In this document: positions 1 to 8,696 of the stretch, one piece after another
Numbering within the stretch: the stretch's first letter is position 1
Layout: every line of letters begins with the position of its first letter
Source: Candidatus Adamsella avium
GTDB lineage: Bacteria; Cyanobacteriota; Vampirovibrionia; Gastranaerophilales; CAJFVJ01
Reading direction: 5' to 3'
NCBI GenBank assembly: GCA_904420445.1
Contig: CAJFVJ010000001.1
Location: 705,266 to 769,265, forward strand
DNA: 64,000 nt
Translations under genes and position numbers: made by a program
The notes under the pieces: model-generated
Seen by the model: the letters and a program-made list of their open reading frames with translations, nothing else
What the model was told of the DNA's origin: nothing
The model's database searches: none

Positions 1-106
1 TCAGTCTTTTTATCCGGAATGTTATCTTCCTTAATTAGTCTTGCATAAAAACCTTCTGTTGGAGCTTTGGCTTGTTCCTCTATCTTCTCTGATTGAAATT
101 CTCTTC
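1..106 (-). other. open -1 frame at left edge, probable displaced C-terminus
   Basis: Read on the minus strand, a second frame is open from about position 106 to the window edge and has coding character (charged, with stretches such as EKIEEQAKAP and FYARLIKEDN). It has no ATG, GTG or TTG start. Upstream of about 106 the same frame reads as unlikely protein. The simplest reading is that it is the continuation of the gene at 80-298 after a frameshift, real or an assembly error. Its function is unknown and it leaves the window. Confidence 0.35.
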
Positions 107-298
107 CCTTTGGGCTATCTGTGGCATTCGGCGCATTATCTCCATTAATACGTCTGTTTTGCTCATCCCCGCCATCCGGCATTCTTTCGCTATTCTCAAG
201 ACTTCTTCCTCTTCCTCTTTCAGGATTATTCCGTTCTCCATAAATCTTTTTATACTCTTTAGTGTTCTCTCCCAGAACTCGTCGTGCTTGTGATTCAT
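80..298 (-). CDS. small charged protein, possibly frameshifted
   Basis: A 72-residue, strongly charged, helical-looking protein with a run of five Glu near residue 28. The start at 298 is supported by an AGGAAGG ribosome site a few bases upstream. There is no membrane segment or recognised domain. Near its C-terminus the coding character moves into the -1 frame (see 1-106), so the annotated stop at 80 may be artificial and the true protein longer. It is divergent from the gene at 435. I do not recognise a family. Confidence 0.55.
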   Translation of the reverse strand: MNHKHDEFWERTLKSIKRFMENGIILKEEEEEVLRIAKECRMAGMSKTDVLMEIMRRMPQIAQREENFNQRR

Positions 299-434
299 TC
301 GATATATCCTTCCTGTTTTCTTTCAGGTTATTATATCTGTTTTCACGGACAGGGGCAATGCCTTGATTATATATTAAAGAAGGATTGCTCAACTGCAGAA
401 TAATATTTATAATAAGAGTAAGGGAAGATTATCT
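299..434. promoter_or_regulatory. divergent intergenic region
   Basis: These 136 bases separate two divergent genes. AT-rich hexamers resembling -10 boxes occur around 370-376 and 410-416 (TATAAT-like on the plus strand), followed by a GGGAAG ribosome site before the gene at 435. No convincing -35 pair or operator was seen. Confidence 0.3.
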
Positions 435-872
435 ATGAGAGAAGTTATATATTGCAAGAATATTAATGAAGCGGGAAATCTATACAGAATAAAGGTCATT
501 CCTTTAATAAAGGAAAGAATGGACATGTTTTATTATGATAAAACACATTGGTCAATGTGCTGGATAGATGCAATATGTGTGTTAATGATAGAAGATAAAA
601 TACCACGTATAACAATTGATAAATATAAAAACGCATTATTTGAAGAAAATTCTAAAAATATGTCCGCTGCAAGAAAAATTATATATTGCAAGAATATGAC
701 GGAGGCAGATGAAAAATATCATAAGAAACTATTTCCTCTTATATATGAAAGAATGAACAGGAATTATTATAGAGAACCCCTTACTCACTGGTCGATGGGA
801 ATTATTGAAGCTGTATATGAATTAGTGCAGGAAGGTATACTTCCACGGCTTGTAATCAGCAGAGTGAATTGA
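435..872 (+). CDS. unknown protein with two tandem copies of one domain
   Basis: The 145-residue protein consists of two imperfect copies of a domain of about 65 residues. Copy 1 (residues 4-62) and copy 2 (about 81-141) share the order I-Y-C-K-N, then P-L-I-x-E-R-M, then Y-Y, then T-H-W-S-M, then I-(D/E)-A, then I/L-P-R. The link between copies is about 18 residues. A good ribosome site (AAGGGAAG) precedes the ATG. It has no signal peptide or membrane helix. The conserved Cys, His and Trp are candidates for a binding or metal site, but I do not recognise the family. Confidence 0.7.
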   Translation: MREVIYCKNINEAGNLYRIKVIPLIKERMDMFYYDKTHWSMCWIDAICVLMIEDKIPRITIDKYKNALFEENSKNMSAARKIIYCKNMTEADEKYHKKLFPLIYERMNRNYYREPLTHWSMGIIEAVYELVQEGILPRLVISRVN

Positions 873-901
873 TGTGCCGTGATGGCTGAGCATAAGAGGT
901 A

Positions 902-1846
902 TCAGTCAAACATATCATAGAAGTGGTAGAATTGAAGCGGGGCGATTTTGATTATTTCTTCGAGAAATTTGATGTATTCATCCTGCATTTTTGAGAGGTT
1001 TTGTTTTTTTGTCAGTGAGTTATTTTGTTCAAATTTTTTGACATAAATCTTGTAGGTATCTTTTTTAGCTTTCAACGCAGCTATGAAATAAACAGGTGCC
1101 TGCGTGAGCTGGGCAAGTTTGAAAGTGCCTGATGGAAATTCAGCCTGGCGGTTGAGAAAATCAGTTTTGAAGGTGATTACAGAGGAGCCAGCAGACACTC
1201 TATCACCGGCTATAAAAACGATGTCACCGTGTTCGAGTTTTTCTTGTATTTCGACAGCTGTTGACATATCGATGTCTTCGACGGGGTAGGTTGAAGAATC
1301 TACTTTGGCTGATATTTTTGAAAGGAAATTATTAAAAATTTTACACTGGCTTTTGCTCAAAAATATGTTTGCATGCGGGTTCATCGGCCATATATAATTC
1401 TCCGGATTTGAGATGAAAGTTCTCAGGACTTCGATGTTACCTATATGAGTGCAGATGAAGAAGATTCCCTTTTTCTCATTCATCTGCTTCAGCAATTCTT
1501 CTTTGTCCGTTTCTTCTGCGAAGTTCAGTTTTTTTATGTCAAAGGTGCGTGCGCAGGTTTCCATTTTATCGACAAGAGAGAGTGCATAGTTCAGAACATT
1601 TTTATACATATTGATGATGGTTGGTTTGGCGTCTTTGTTTTTTGTATATTCAAAGATTATCGAGAGGTTTTTTCTTGTATATGTCCTAAGCTGTTTTGAG
1701 AAAACGAACGTGCAGAGCGAAACAACGACAGCAATAAGCTGCAGGGCTTTTTTGCCGAAAATTTTATAAACATGCCATGAGAACAGGAGCCTTTTTTCTC
1801 CGGCGGCTTTTTCTTTTTGCTGATACCATTTCATTTTTTCCGGCAC
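902..1846 (-). CDS. LpxL/HtrB-type acyltransferase
   Basis: A 314-residue member of the lipid A biosynthesis acyltransferase superfamily. An N-terminal hydrophobic helix (about 34-50) suggests an inner-membrane anchor. The catalytic HX4E signature is visible as H134-I-G-N-I-E139, and a later GDR segment (about 217-219) fits the family. In aryl-polyene clusters such enzymes are thought to move acyl or polyene groups to a lipid carrier; the substrate here is inference. Its start overlaps the stop of the methyltransferase by 16 bases, so both are translated from one message. It ends the left arm of the cluster. Confidence 0.8.
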   Translation of the reverse strand: MPEKMKWYQQKEKAAGEKRLLFSWHVYKIFGKKALQLIAVVVSLCTFVFSKQLRTYTRKNLSIIFEYTKNKDAKPTIINMYKNVLNYALSLVDKMETCARTFDIKKLNFAEETDKEELLKQMNEKKGIFFICTHIGNIEVLRTFISNPENYIWPMNPHANIFLSKSQCKIFNNFLSKISAKVDSSTYPVEDIDMSTAVEIQEKLEHGDIVFIAGDRVSAGSSVITFKTDFLNRQAEFPSGTFKLAQLTQAPVYFIAALKAKKDTYKIYVKKFEQNNSLTKKQNLSKMQDEYIKFLEEIIKIAPLQFYHFYDMFD

Positions 1847-2916
1847 TCCAGAAAGGTATAGTCATATTTGCCGATATTATAATAAGTTTTTTTGATTTTA
1901 AGCTTTGATTGTTCGATGAGTTCTCTCATTTCTGTTTCTTTGTACATTTTGCTGCATCCGTTTGCCATGCAGGTAAAATAAAGAGAAATATGCGCAAGAG
2001 CATATGCTGCGCCTTCGAACAGCTGGTTATCTATAAACGGTTCGAGTATGAAAATTCTTGTGTTTTCGTCTGATGCGTCAGCTATTTTGTTGAGGATGAA
2101 CAAAACCTGTTCTTTTGAAAAACAGTCGAGAAACTGGCTCATAAGGAAAGTATCCGGATGAGGAGTTATTGAGAGTTTCTCATCAGAAAGGATATTTGCG
2201 CCGACAAACTTGCATCTTTCAGTATTAAAGTTTTTTTGAGTTTCTGCAATGTTTTCAGGCAAATCGAGCATGACAATCGTGCAATTTTTGTCAAAATCAA
2301 GGCAGGCTTTTTCGAATTTGCCGGTGTTGCCTCCGATGTCACAGATGACGCTTGTTTTCTTTTCGAAGATAATTCTCAGAATTTCATCGAAGCAGTCATC
2401 AGAGTAATGGTGATCAAACTCACACCAGCTTTTTATCATCTTGTCATTGAGTTTTGTGAGCACCTGATAAATTGTCGGCGAGTCAAAGTAATGTTTTTGC
2501 AACCCGAGGGGTTTGTTTTCTCTCAGAGATTGTGTGAGCTCGGTCACTCCTATGCAGCAGATATCACGTACAAAGTTGAAGTTTACACGTGTCATCTCAT
2601 CAAAGAGGAAGGCTTCTGCGAGTTTTGTGTTTGAGTATGTAAGGTCAGGATTTTCGCTGACGAGTCCGATGCAGACAGCGGCATCAAACAGGGTATCGAC
2701 GGCATATCTTGAAACATTGCAGGCTTCTGCCAGCTGTTGTCTTGTTTTGGGACTTTCGTTGAGTGATTGCAGCAGACCAAATTCGAGCAGCGCTACGACA
2801 ATCTGGAACGTAAACGGAGCAAAGGCAATCTTTTGCGCTTCTGTCAGTGCGCTAACCGTTTCAGAAGTGTTTTTCTTTTTTCTTGTATATTTTGTTTTTG
2901 TTGATTTTTCTTCCAT
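1831..2916 (-). CDS. SAM-dependent O-methyltransferase
   Basis: The 361-residue protein has the plan of class I O-methyltransferases with an N-terminal winged-helix dimerisation domain (about 30-105) and a C-terminal Rossmann domain. SAM motif I reads D-I-G-G-N-T-G at about 193-199, followed by an acidic strand end (M-L-D-L-P). Aryl-polyene clusters often carry a methyltransferase acting on the aryl head group, the likely role here. Only 20 bases separate its ATG from the divergent phosphopantetheinyl transferase. No ribosome site precedes it, but a TATAAT box at 2929-2934 would give a near-leaderless transcript. Confidence 0.82.
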   Translation of the reverse strand: MEEKSTKTKYTRKKKNTSETVSALTEAQKIAFAPFTFQIVVALLEFGLLQSLNESPKTRQQLAEACNVSRYAVDTLFDAAVCIGLVSENPDLTYSNTKLAEAFLFDEMTRVNFNFVRDICCIGVTELTQSLRENKPLGLQKHYFDSPTIYQVLTKLNDKMIKSWCEFDHHYSDDCFDEILRIIFEKKTSVICDIGGNTGKFEKACLDFDKNCTIVMLDLPENIAETQKNFNTERCKFVGANILSDEKLSITPHPDTFLMSQFLDCFSKEQVLFILNKIADASDENTRIFILEPFIDNQLFEGAAYALAHISLYFTCMANGCSKMYKETEMRELIEQSKLKIKKTYYNIGKYDYTFLECRKK

Positions 2917-2936
2917 AGTGCAACTAAAATTATAGC

Positions 2937-3608
2937 ATGAATAATATTAATATATTTTTTATTAACATCAGTAAATTTTTAAAAAATATTGATGAGTCTT
3001 CTCTTGATTGTTTTCTTGAAGGTAAAAACTTTTTGAGTGCAAAGAGAAAACGGGAGTTTTGTTTGGGGCGGTTTCTTCTTAAGTATGTTTTGAAGAATTT
3101 TTATGACTTATCAGAGGTAGAGATTGATGTTGAGAACAACAAACCCTGCATAAAAAACGGCAGTGTAAAATTCAGCATATCTCATTCAAACAATATGGTT
3201 GCTGCGGCATTTTATAGGAAGAATATCGGTGTAGACATTGAGTTTATGAAAGAGCGGGACTTTGAGAAGCTTTTTGATTATTGCGGGATTGATGGAGAAT
3301 GTTTGGATAAAAAAGAAGAATTTTATCGCTACTGGACGAGATATGAAGCTGAGATAAAGCTTGCAGAGCCTGTTTGTGAGTTTATCACTATGAAAATTTT
3401 TGATGATTATATGTTATCGCTGGCTTTTGGAGATGGGGCGGATGTATCAGGCATCAAAACAAGGCTCAGGATGTATGAGCTTGTTAGCCCGAGTGAAAGG
3501 ATGAACCCAAGCGAGCTGATTAATCTGAAACTTGTCATGGCAAGCAAAAAGAATGAGAACACTGTTGTTGCGCAGGAAATCAATACAGCCCAGTTTGATT
3601 TCAGATGA
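2937..3608 (+). CDS. Sfp-type 4'-phosphopantetheinyl transferase
   Basis: This 223-residue enzyme should transfer phosphopantetheine from CoA to the serine of the two carrier proteins of this cluster (8697-9224). Visible motifs are the N-terminal R-x-L-L region (44-49), S-I-S-H-S (80-84), G-V-D-I-E (98-102, Mg-binding D100 and E102), and W133-x3-E137-x3-K141. The recognisable fold ends near residue 165; the remaining 60 residues overlap, on the opposite strand, the end of the exporter gene. It is the only plus-strand gene in the left arm. No clear ribosome site precedes the ATG. Confidence 0.88.
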   Translation: MNNINIFFINISKFLKNIDESSLDCFLEGKNFLSAKRKREFCLGRFLLKYVLKNFYDLSEVEIDVENNKPCIKNGSVKFSISHSNNMVAAAFYRKNIGVDIEFMKERDFEKLFDYCGIDGECLDKKEEFYRYWTRYEAEIKLAEPVCEFITMKIFDDYMLSLAFGDGADVSGIKTRLRMYELVSPSERMNPSELINLKLVMASKKNENTVVAQEINTAQFDFR

Positions 3609-5626
3609 GGGGTTGTTTGATTTTTGGTCGAGTTGTATCTGAAGATTGAATAATCAAGGCTGAAGCCTGCAATTAAAAACAAAGAGAGGATGTGAAAGAG
3701 GTTAATCTGTCTGTTTGACAGACTCAGGATGCCGATGACAAAGAGTCCCGCAAGGAGAGGGGGAAGGATTATTTTTGCTGCATTTTTGGGTTTGTAGATG
3801 ATTGAGAGAATTGCAAACAAAATCAAAACAGCAGGAAGTATAAGTTTCAGGCAGGAGGTTCTGCAGTGTTTAATTTTATTTGATATGTCATTTTTCAGGT
3901 CGATGAATTTCAGATTTTTGTTGTTTTGAGAGTTTTTAAGTTTTTGCGACGTTTCGTTTTGCAGGATGATTATAGATGTATGGTCGTCGACCATAAAATC
4001 TTTGAGTACGGGGAGTTTTAGTTTATCATATGTTAAATATTCCTGTTCATCAGATGTGTTGAGGAGGTTTGTTCTTATATTTTCAGGGAGGAAGGCGGCG
4101 TAGTTATTCAGTTCTTTTTTATATAAGGTGTTGATAAGGAGGTTGTTTTCCTTTTGTTGTTTTATTGATGGAAGAAATTTGCTCAGAGAGGAGAAAGAGT
4201 TTTGGTCGAGGTCTTTTGTAGCTGTTTCCTCCGCTTCTAGTATTTCTTGCAGATTGTCACCTTTTATCAACAAGAATAAGGGTGATGAGTTGTTTTTATT
4301 CAGCTTGTTGTAGAGAGCTTCTGCATTTGCAAGAAATTTCGGCGGTCTGTACATGTCTGTTATACTGTCGTTAAAACTGATTTTGAACAATCCTGCGCAG
4401 GCAATCAGCAAAAGTGTTGAGGCTGATATTATTTTTATTTTTTGTGGACCTTTGTTGAATGGAGTAAATATATCTAAGTTTGCGGGAGTGGGTTTTATGT
4501 TTTTGCATAAGATGGGATAGAAGAGAACGACGAAGAGGTAGACGCAGAAAAGACCACCTGAAGTGAAGACAGAGATTTGTTTTAGCAGTTCGATGTGTGA
4601 GAATAACAGCACGAGGAAGGCGCAGACGGTTGTCAGCATACTCATTGTCAGACTTTTGAAGATGAGTTTTAGGTCATTGTTATGGGCAAAATAGTGCAGG
4701 GAGTAGTCAACGCAGATACCAATCAGAGTTGATGAGAACACAAATGTGAGGATATGGATTGAATCGAAAAAAATTGATGTGAGCATATAACCGCAGAGCA
4801 TTCCCAATGACAGACTCAGCGCAATCGGAAGAAGAAGTTTGTAAGACCGGAAATAGAACTTGCAGATAAGGATTATAAACAGCGAAGAGAGCAGGCAGAT
4901 GAGGTTTATTTCCTTCATTGACTTTGAGCTTGCATAATAGGTATGGACAGGCGAGCCTGTCAGGAAGATGTTTGTACCTTTGTATTTTTGCTCGATTTGC
5001 TCTTTTGTTTTGATTATTTTGGGCATCTCAAGATTGAGCAATGTGGGAGAGAGCGAGATGTCTTTTTTGAATGTAAGTTTGAGAATTGTGTAATATTTTC
5101 CGTCTAGTTCATATAAGTCGCCTGTGTTTTGCTGCGATAGCATGCTGAGATAGTCGCTGAAGAGCAGAAACGGGTCTTCTTCAAGCGGGAGCAAATTGAT
5201 GCTCAACGGGTTGTAGAGTCTTTCGAGGCTTTCTTTTTTAATGAGTTCATAGTTGTCATTTTTCAGTTCGGTTCTTGTTTTTTTGGAGAGAAGTTTTTTG
5301 TGGTGCGTTTTATATAACTCAAGAAGGTCTGAAATTTCTTCTCCTGTTGAGATATCAGATTGAAGAGAACTTTTATCGGTCAGTTTGAGAAATTCTTTTT
5401 GTGCTGCATCAGCCTGTGTCATATCATCAGATTCGAATATAACGTTGAAGCGCCCCGAGTGTTTGTTGCTGAGGTTAATGAGTGTTGTATCTTCTTTGCT
5501 GTTTGATAAGACAGCTTTCAGGATGTTTGTCTGGGATTTTTTCGGGTGAAAGAAGACGAATATTGCCATAGAGGCAAATATTATGCAAAAGAGTATTCTC
5601 AGTATGTTGATGACGGTGTTTTTCAT
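3407..5626 (-). CDS. MMPL/RND-superfamily exporter
   Basis: A 739-residue inner-membrane transporter with two homologous halves: an N-terminal helix (about 5-25), a periplasmic domain, a block of hydrophobic helices from about 240 to 375, a further helix near 400, a second soluble domain, then helices from about 595 to the C-terminus. Lipid and polyene exporters of this family occur in aryl-polyene clusters (ApeM-type). It probably moves the finished or lipid-linked product across the inner membrane and passes it to the LolA-like protein encoded just upstream. Its last 67 codons overlap the phosphopantetheinyl transferase gene in antiparallel orientation. Confidence 0.85.
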   Translation of the reverse strand: MKNTVINILRILFCIIFASMAIFVFFHPKKSQTNILKAVLSNSKEDTTLINLSNKHSGRFNVIFESDDMTQADAAQKEFLKLTDKSSLQSDISTGEEISDLLELYKTHHKKLLSKKTRTELKNDNYELIKKESLERLYNPLSINLLPLEEDPFLLFSDYLSMLSQQNTGDLYELDGKYYTILKLTFKKDISLSPTLLNLEMPKIIKTKEQIEQKYKGTNIFLTGSPVHTYYASSKSMKEINLICLLSSLFIILICKFYFRSYKLLLPIALSLSLGMLCGYMLTSIFFDSIHILTFVFSSTLIGICVDYSLHYFAHNNDLKLIFKSLTMSMLTTVCAFLVLLFSHIELLKQISVFTSGGLFCVYLFVVLFYPILCKNIKPTPANLDIFTPFNKGPQKIKIISASTLLLIACAGLFKISFNDSITDMYRPPKFLANAEALYNKLNKNNSSPLFLLIKGDNLQEILEAEETATKDLDQNSFSSLSKFLPSIKQQKENNLLINTLYKKELNNYAAFLPENIRTNLLNTSDEQEYLTYDKLKLPVLKDFMVDDHTSIIILQNETSQKLKNSQNNKNLKFIDLKNDISNKIKHCRTSCLKLILPAVLILFAILSIIYKPKNAAKIILPPLLAGLFVIGILSLSNRQINLFHILSLFLIAGFSLDYSIFRYNSTKNQTTPHLKSNWAVLISCATTVFSFFLLAMTSFRLISSLGFILSLGLTSSYILSLVLMPDTSAPSPKASDNI

Positions 5627-5629
5627 TTT

Positions 5630-6172
5630 CTAAGCGCATTGAGTAAAGCTGATTGTTGTTGTATTGTTTTCTGTTGATATTGTCATTTTGGTAATAATGC
5701 CCGAGTTGTTGATGTTTTCTCCTGTTATGCAAAGACTTTTCAGGCTTTTGTTCAGCGGGCTTTTTGATTTCGGTTTCAGGGCAAAAATCCATTGCGAGCT
5801 GTTGAGGGGCATATAGTAGAGGTCAAAGTTTTTTTCGATGTATGAGAAGTTTTTATTCACCACTGCTTTGACAATGGAGTTTATTTGTTTGTTGTCAGCT
5901 GTTGTATAGGAGTTTTTTGCCTGAATGGGGTATGTTGTTTCGAAGTTTACGCCTTTATCTTTGATGAATTGAAAATTGCCGCCTGAAGTCAGATTTATTT
6001 TTGATGAGGTGAGATATTTATTTTGAGTGAATTTGCAGGTTTTATTTTCAAAAACGGGCATTTTTTTTGAGGCGTCCTCTGCGCTGATGGGGTGGTTGAA
6101 TATATCAGAGGCATAAGCATTTTTAGAAATTGCAAATAAAAGCAGTGCAAGAAGCAGAATGTTTTTTTTCAT
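5630..6172 (-). CDS. LolA-like periplasmic carrier
   Basis: This 180-residue protein starts with a classical signal peptide (K-K, a leucine-rich core, cleavage after A-Y-A near residue 22). The rest matches the size and strand pattern of LolA-type outer-membrane lipoprotein carriers, which bind lipid chains in a half-barrel. In aryl-polyene clusters the equivalent protein (ApeL-type) is thought to shuttle the hydrophobic product to the outer membrane together with the MMPL exporter. It lies three bases before that exporter and four bases after the thioesterase, so the three genes form one unit. Confidence 0.78.
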   Translation of the reverse strand: MKKNILLLALLLFAISKNAYASDIFNHPISAEDASKKMPVFENKTCKFTQNKYLTSSKINLTSGGNFQFIKDKGVNFETTYPIQAKNSYTTADNKQINSIVKAVVNKNFSYIEKNFDLYYMPLNSSQWIFALKPKSKSPLNKSLKSLCITGENINNSGIITKMTISTENNTTTISFTQCA

Positions 6173-6176
6173 CTGT

Positions 6177-6587
6177 TTAGTATTCCTCGATTTTTTTCAG
6201 AAATTTTTCATGTGCGGTATAGAGAGATTCTTTTGTTGTTGAGTCAATTCGAATTTGCATACTTCTTGCTTTGAAGATTTTTTCGCCTGTTTTTGAGTCT
6301 TTTATTATATAGCTTATAATCAGGGCAGGTTCAACGCTTTCAAGGGTTGATTCAACACGGAGTTTTTGCCCGAAAAAGGCGGGTTTTATGTATTTCAAGT
6401 CCATTGTGGCGACAGGATATGCAGTGTTGTCATTTTTCATATCTTCGTAGGTATAGCCTATTTTTTCGAGCATGTCGCATCTTGCTGCTTCGATATATTT
6501 GAGATAATTCCCATGCCAGACAACTTCCATGGGGTCGAGGTCATAGAATTCCACTTTCAGGTCATATTCGGTTTTTATTTTTTTCAT
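6177..6587 (-). CDS. YbgC-like 4HBT acyl thioesterase
   Basis: A hotdog-fold thioesterase of about 136 residues. The 4HBT signature D18-P-M-E-V-V-W-H-G-N-Y is near the N-terminus, with Asp18 as the catalytic residue. It most likely releases or proof-reads acyl chains from the carrier proteins (ApeK-type role). A TTG fifteen bases upstream (6602) could also start it; I prefer the ATG at 6587 because an AGGA site lies just in front. Length is typical of the family. Confidence 0.82.
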   Translation of the reverse strand: MKKIKTEYDLKVEFYDLDPMEVVWHGNYLKYIEAARCDMLEKIGYTYEDMKNDNTAYPVATMDLKYIKPAFFGQKLRVESTLESVEPALIISYIIKDSKTGEKIFKARSMQIRIDSTTKESLYTAHEKFLKKIEEY

Positions 6588-6608
6588 GAGTCCTAAGTCC
6601 AAATAGTG

Positions 6609-8243
6609 CTAGTTTTCTGAGGTTTCAAAAATTCCGCTTGAATATATTATATCATTGTATTCATAAGTGTAGTTCAGTTTTTTTCCGTTAAGACGGAGTT
6701 TGAGTTTTAGTTTTTCGTCAGGTTTTATGACGTGAGAGAATTTTATTTTTTTTGCGGGGGAAGCGAGAATTTTTTTGTTGAAGGATGCAGCGGCGAACAT
6801 GTGGGCAAAATAAAGCTGTACAACTCCCGGCAGAACGGGGAAGTTCGTGAAATGTCCTTCGAAGAAATTGCAGCTTTTTGAGAATGTCATTTCGTATTCT
6901 GCTTCTGTTTCACCGATGGTGTAGTTTGTGACAAGAGGAAGAGATAAATTCATGTTGAAGAGTTCTTCTATTTTTGCTTTGTCGATTTTTCCCGTGTTCG
7001 TTTTCGGGATTTCGTAGAGAAATTTCCATTTTTGGGGGACTATTTCTGATTTATTTTTCAGGAGATTTTTGAGTTGTTTTACTAGTGTTTGTCTTCCTTG
7101 CGAGTGTGTATTGAGGTATATTTCCTTGCCTTTTTGAGTCAGAACTGCGGCGCAGGCAAGTTTTTCTCCGTGTTTGAAGCAATAAGACGCTTCAATCAGG
7201 TCTGTGTTGTTCAAAAAGGTTTCTATTTCCTGTGTATTGACTCTTTTCTCCTGAATTTTGACAATTTTATCCGTTCTTGCCCCAAGGATGAAGGTTTTGT
7301 CATCGAGTTTTTCGATGGTGTCATTCAGAGATATTTTATCTGAGAGGAAATAAGGTGATTTGACCGTTATCTGAGAATTTTCATCCGTTTGAATTTCGGC
7401 GCTTCCAAAGCAGCGGTAGTTTTCATCTCCTGTTTTGATTGCGACAGTCCCTGTTTCCGTGCTGCCATAAATTTCCGTAATCAGCACTCCGAATTTTTTG
7501 AAGTATTCTGCTGTTGATGGTTTGAGTTTATCTCCTGCAGAGAAGATAACTTTTGGCGGTTTGCTCAGGTTTACACCGTATTTTTCGTATTTTTCAAGGA
7601 AAGACGGGGTTGATACAAAAATGGTGTCGTGTATGTCAGAGGTATCGGGGTATATGATTTCATCAGCGCAGAGCAGAAAACTGTCGCATTCGCATAATGC
7701 GATGACAAGCCAGAAAACGAAGCAGTACATATGGGCGGCTCTTGTTGAGGTTATGATTTTTATGCGTTTATTTTCAAGCGGGGAGATTGAGTTTATTTCG
7801 TTCAGAAGGTCTTTTGATTCGACGACCATGTTTCTGAGGTTTTTTCTCGCCTTTTTGGGTATGCCTGTTGAGCCTGAAGTGAAAAGGGTTATGTATGTTT
7901 TGTCATAATCGGGCTTTTTGAATTCTATGTCTCCGGAGTGGATATTGTCACATTTTTTGACTTTTTCAAGTGAGATATATTCTTCTTCGATGAGGAAGGT
8001 TTTGTTGAGGTCAGCGAGAAGAAATATTTCTTTCTCTGCAAAAGCGGCTGCAAGAAAGCACAGAGCAAAGTCAAAGTTGTTTTTTGCGGCGATAAGGACA
8101 TTTTTGCATTTGTCCTCTTTAAGCCTTATGATATCATGAGCTATCTGCGACTTTAGCCACCCGAGGGTATAAGTCTTTTTCCCGTCGTCTATAATTTCGA
8201 GATTGTCGTATTTTTTGTTGTTTATTATTTCAAATATATTCAT
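6609..8243 (-). CDS. AMP-dependent acyl ligase fused to FabZ/ApeI-like dehydratase
   Basis: The 544-residue protein has two parts. Residues 1 to about 440 are an adenylate-forming ligase: the P-loop T-S-G-S-T-G-I-P-K is at 122-130, the Y-G-S-T-E-T-G motif near 260, and a C-terminal catalytic-lysine segment (T-N-T-G-K) near 425. Residues about 450-544 are a hotdog domain with the dehydratase signature G-H-F-x4-V-L-P-G-V (from 463, catalytic His464). It should activate the starter acid and load it on a carrier protein, and dehydrate beta-hydroxyacyl intermediates. In many clusters these are separate genes (ApeH and ApeI types). Confidence 0.85.
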   Translation of the reverse strand: MNIFEIINNKKYDNLEIIDDGKKTYTLGWLKSQIAHDIIRLKEDKCKNVLIAAKNNFDFALCFLAAAFAEKEIFLLADLNKTFLIEEEYISLEKVKKCDNIHSGDIEFKKPDYDKTYITLFTSGSTGIPKKARKNLRNMVVESKDLLNEINSISPLENKRIKIITSTRAAHMYCFVFWLVIALCECDSFLLCADEIIYPDTSDIHDTIFVSTPSFLEKYEKYGVNLSKPPKVIFSAGDKLKPSTAEYFKKFGVLITEIYGSTETGTVAIKTGDENYRCFGSAEIQTDENSQITVKSPYFLSDKISLNDTIEKLDDKTFILGARTDKIVKIQEKRVNTQEIETFLNNTDLIEASYCFKHGEKLACAAVLTQKGKEIYLNTHSQGRQTLVKQLKNLLKNKSEIVPQKWKFLYEIPKTNTGKIDKAKIEELFNMNLSLPLVTNYTIGETEAEYEMTFSKSCNFFEGHFTNFPVLPGVVQLYFAHMFAAASFNKKILASPAKKIKFSHVIKPDEKLKLKLRLNGKKLNYTYEYNDIIYSSGIFETSEN

Positions 8244-8253
8244 ATCGGATAGA

Positions 8254-8691
8254 TTAGAATTTGTTTTTTAACCTGAATATTGTCCTGATAGTATATTCTA
8301 TCGCAAAAAAACATCCGAGGAAAAAATAAGATAAAAATCCGTTGTATAACATCCAGATTTTATCTGACATAAAACATGTGGCAACTGACAGAGCAAACTG
8401 AACAAACAGGTATACACACCAGATATAGGTCAGATTTTTTGTATAAATCTTTACGGATTCAGATAGAGTTCCTTCTGTTATTTTTGCAAATTTTTGGATG
8501 ATAGTTTCTTCCTGAAACAAAGAAGAAACAAAAACGAGGAAGATGGCAAAGTTGACAGCGACAGGATAAAGCTTAAGCCCGTTGAAGCGGGTAAAGTGAA
8601 AAATCAGAATAACGGCAAACGTAAAAAATGTTGAAAAAACAAATCCGTATTTTTTGATTAGTGTCTGAAGAGTCTTCAACAAAATTCTCAC
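8254..8691 (-). CDS. COG4648-like inner-membrane protein
   Basis: A 145-residue membrane protein with about four hydrophobic helices (residues 18-33, 45-57, 88-105 and 115-135). The pattern Y-P-V-x-V-N followed by S-L-F and a later L-T-Y-I-W matches the small COG4648-type membrane proteins that accompany aryl-polyene genes (ApeG-type). Its biochemical role is unknown; it could anchor the soluble synthesis enzymes. Translation probably starts at a GTG at 8691, six bases after the carrier protein stop. Confidence 0.65.
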   Translation of the reverse strand: MRILLKTLQTLIKKYGFVFSTFFTFAVILIFHFTRFNGLKLYPVAVNFAIFLVFVSSLFQEETIIQKFAKITEGTLSESVKIYTKNLTYIWCVYLFVQFALSVATCFMSDKIWMLYNGFLSYFFLGCFFAIEYTIRTIFRLKNKF

Positions 8692-8696
8692 CGGTT

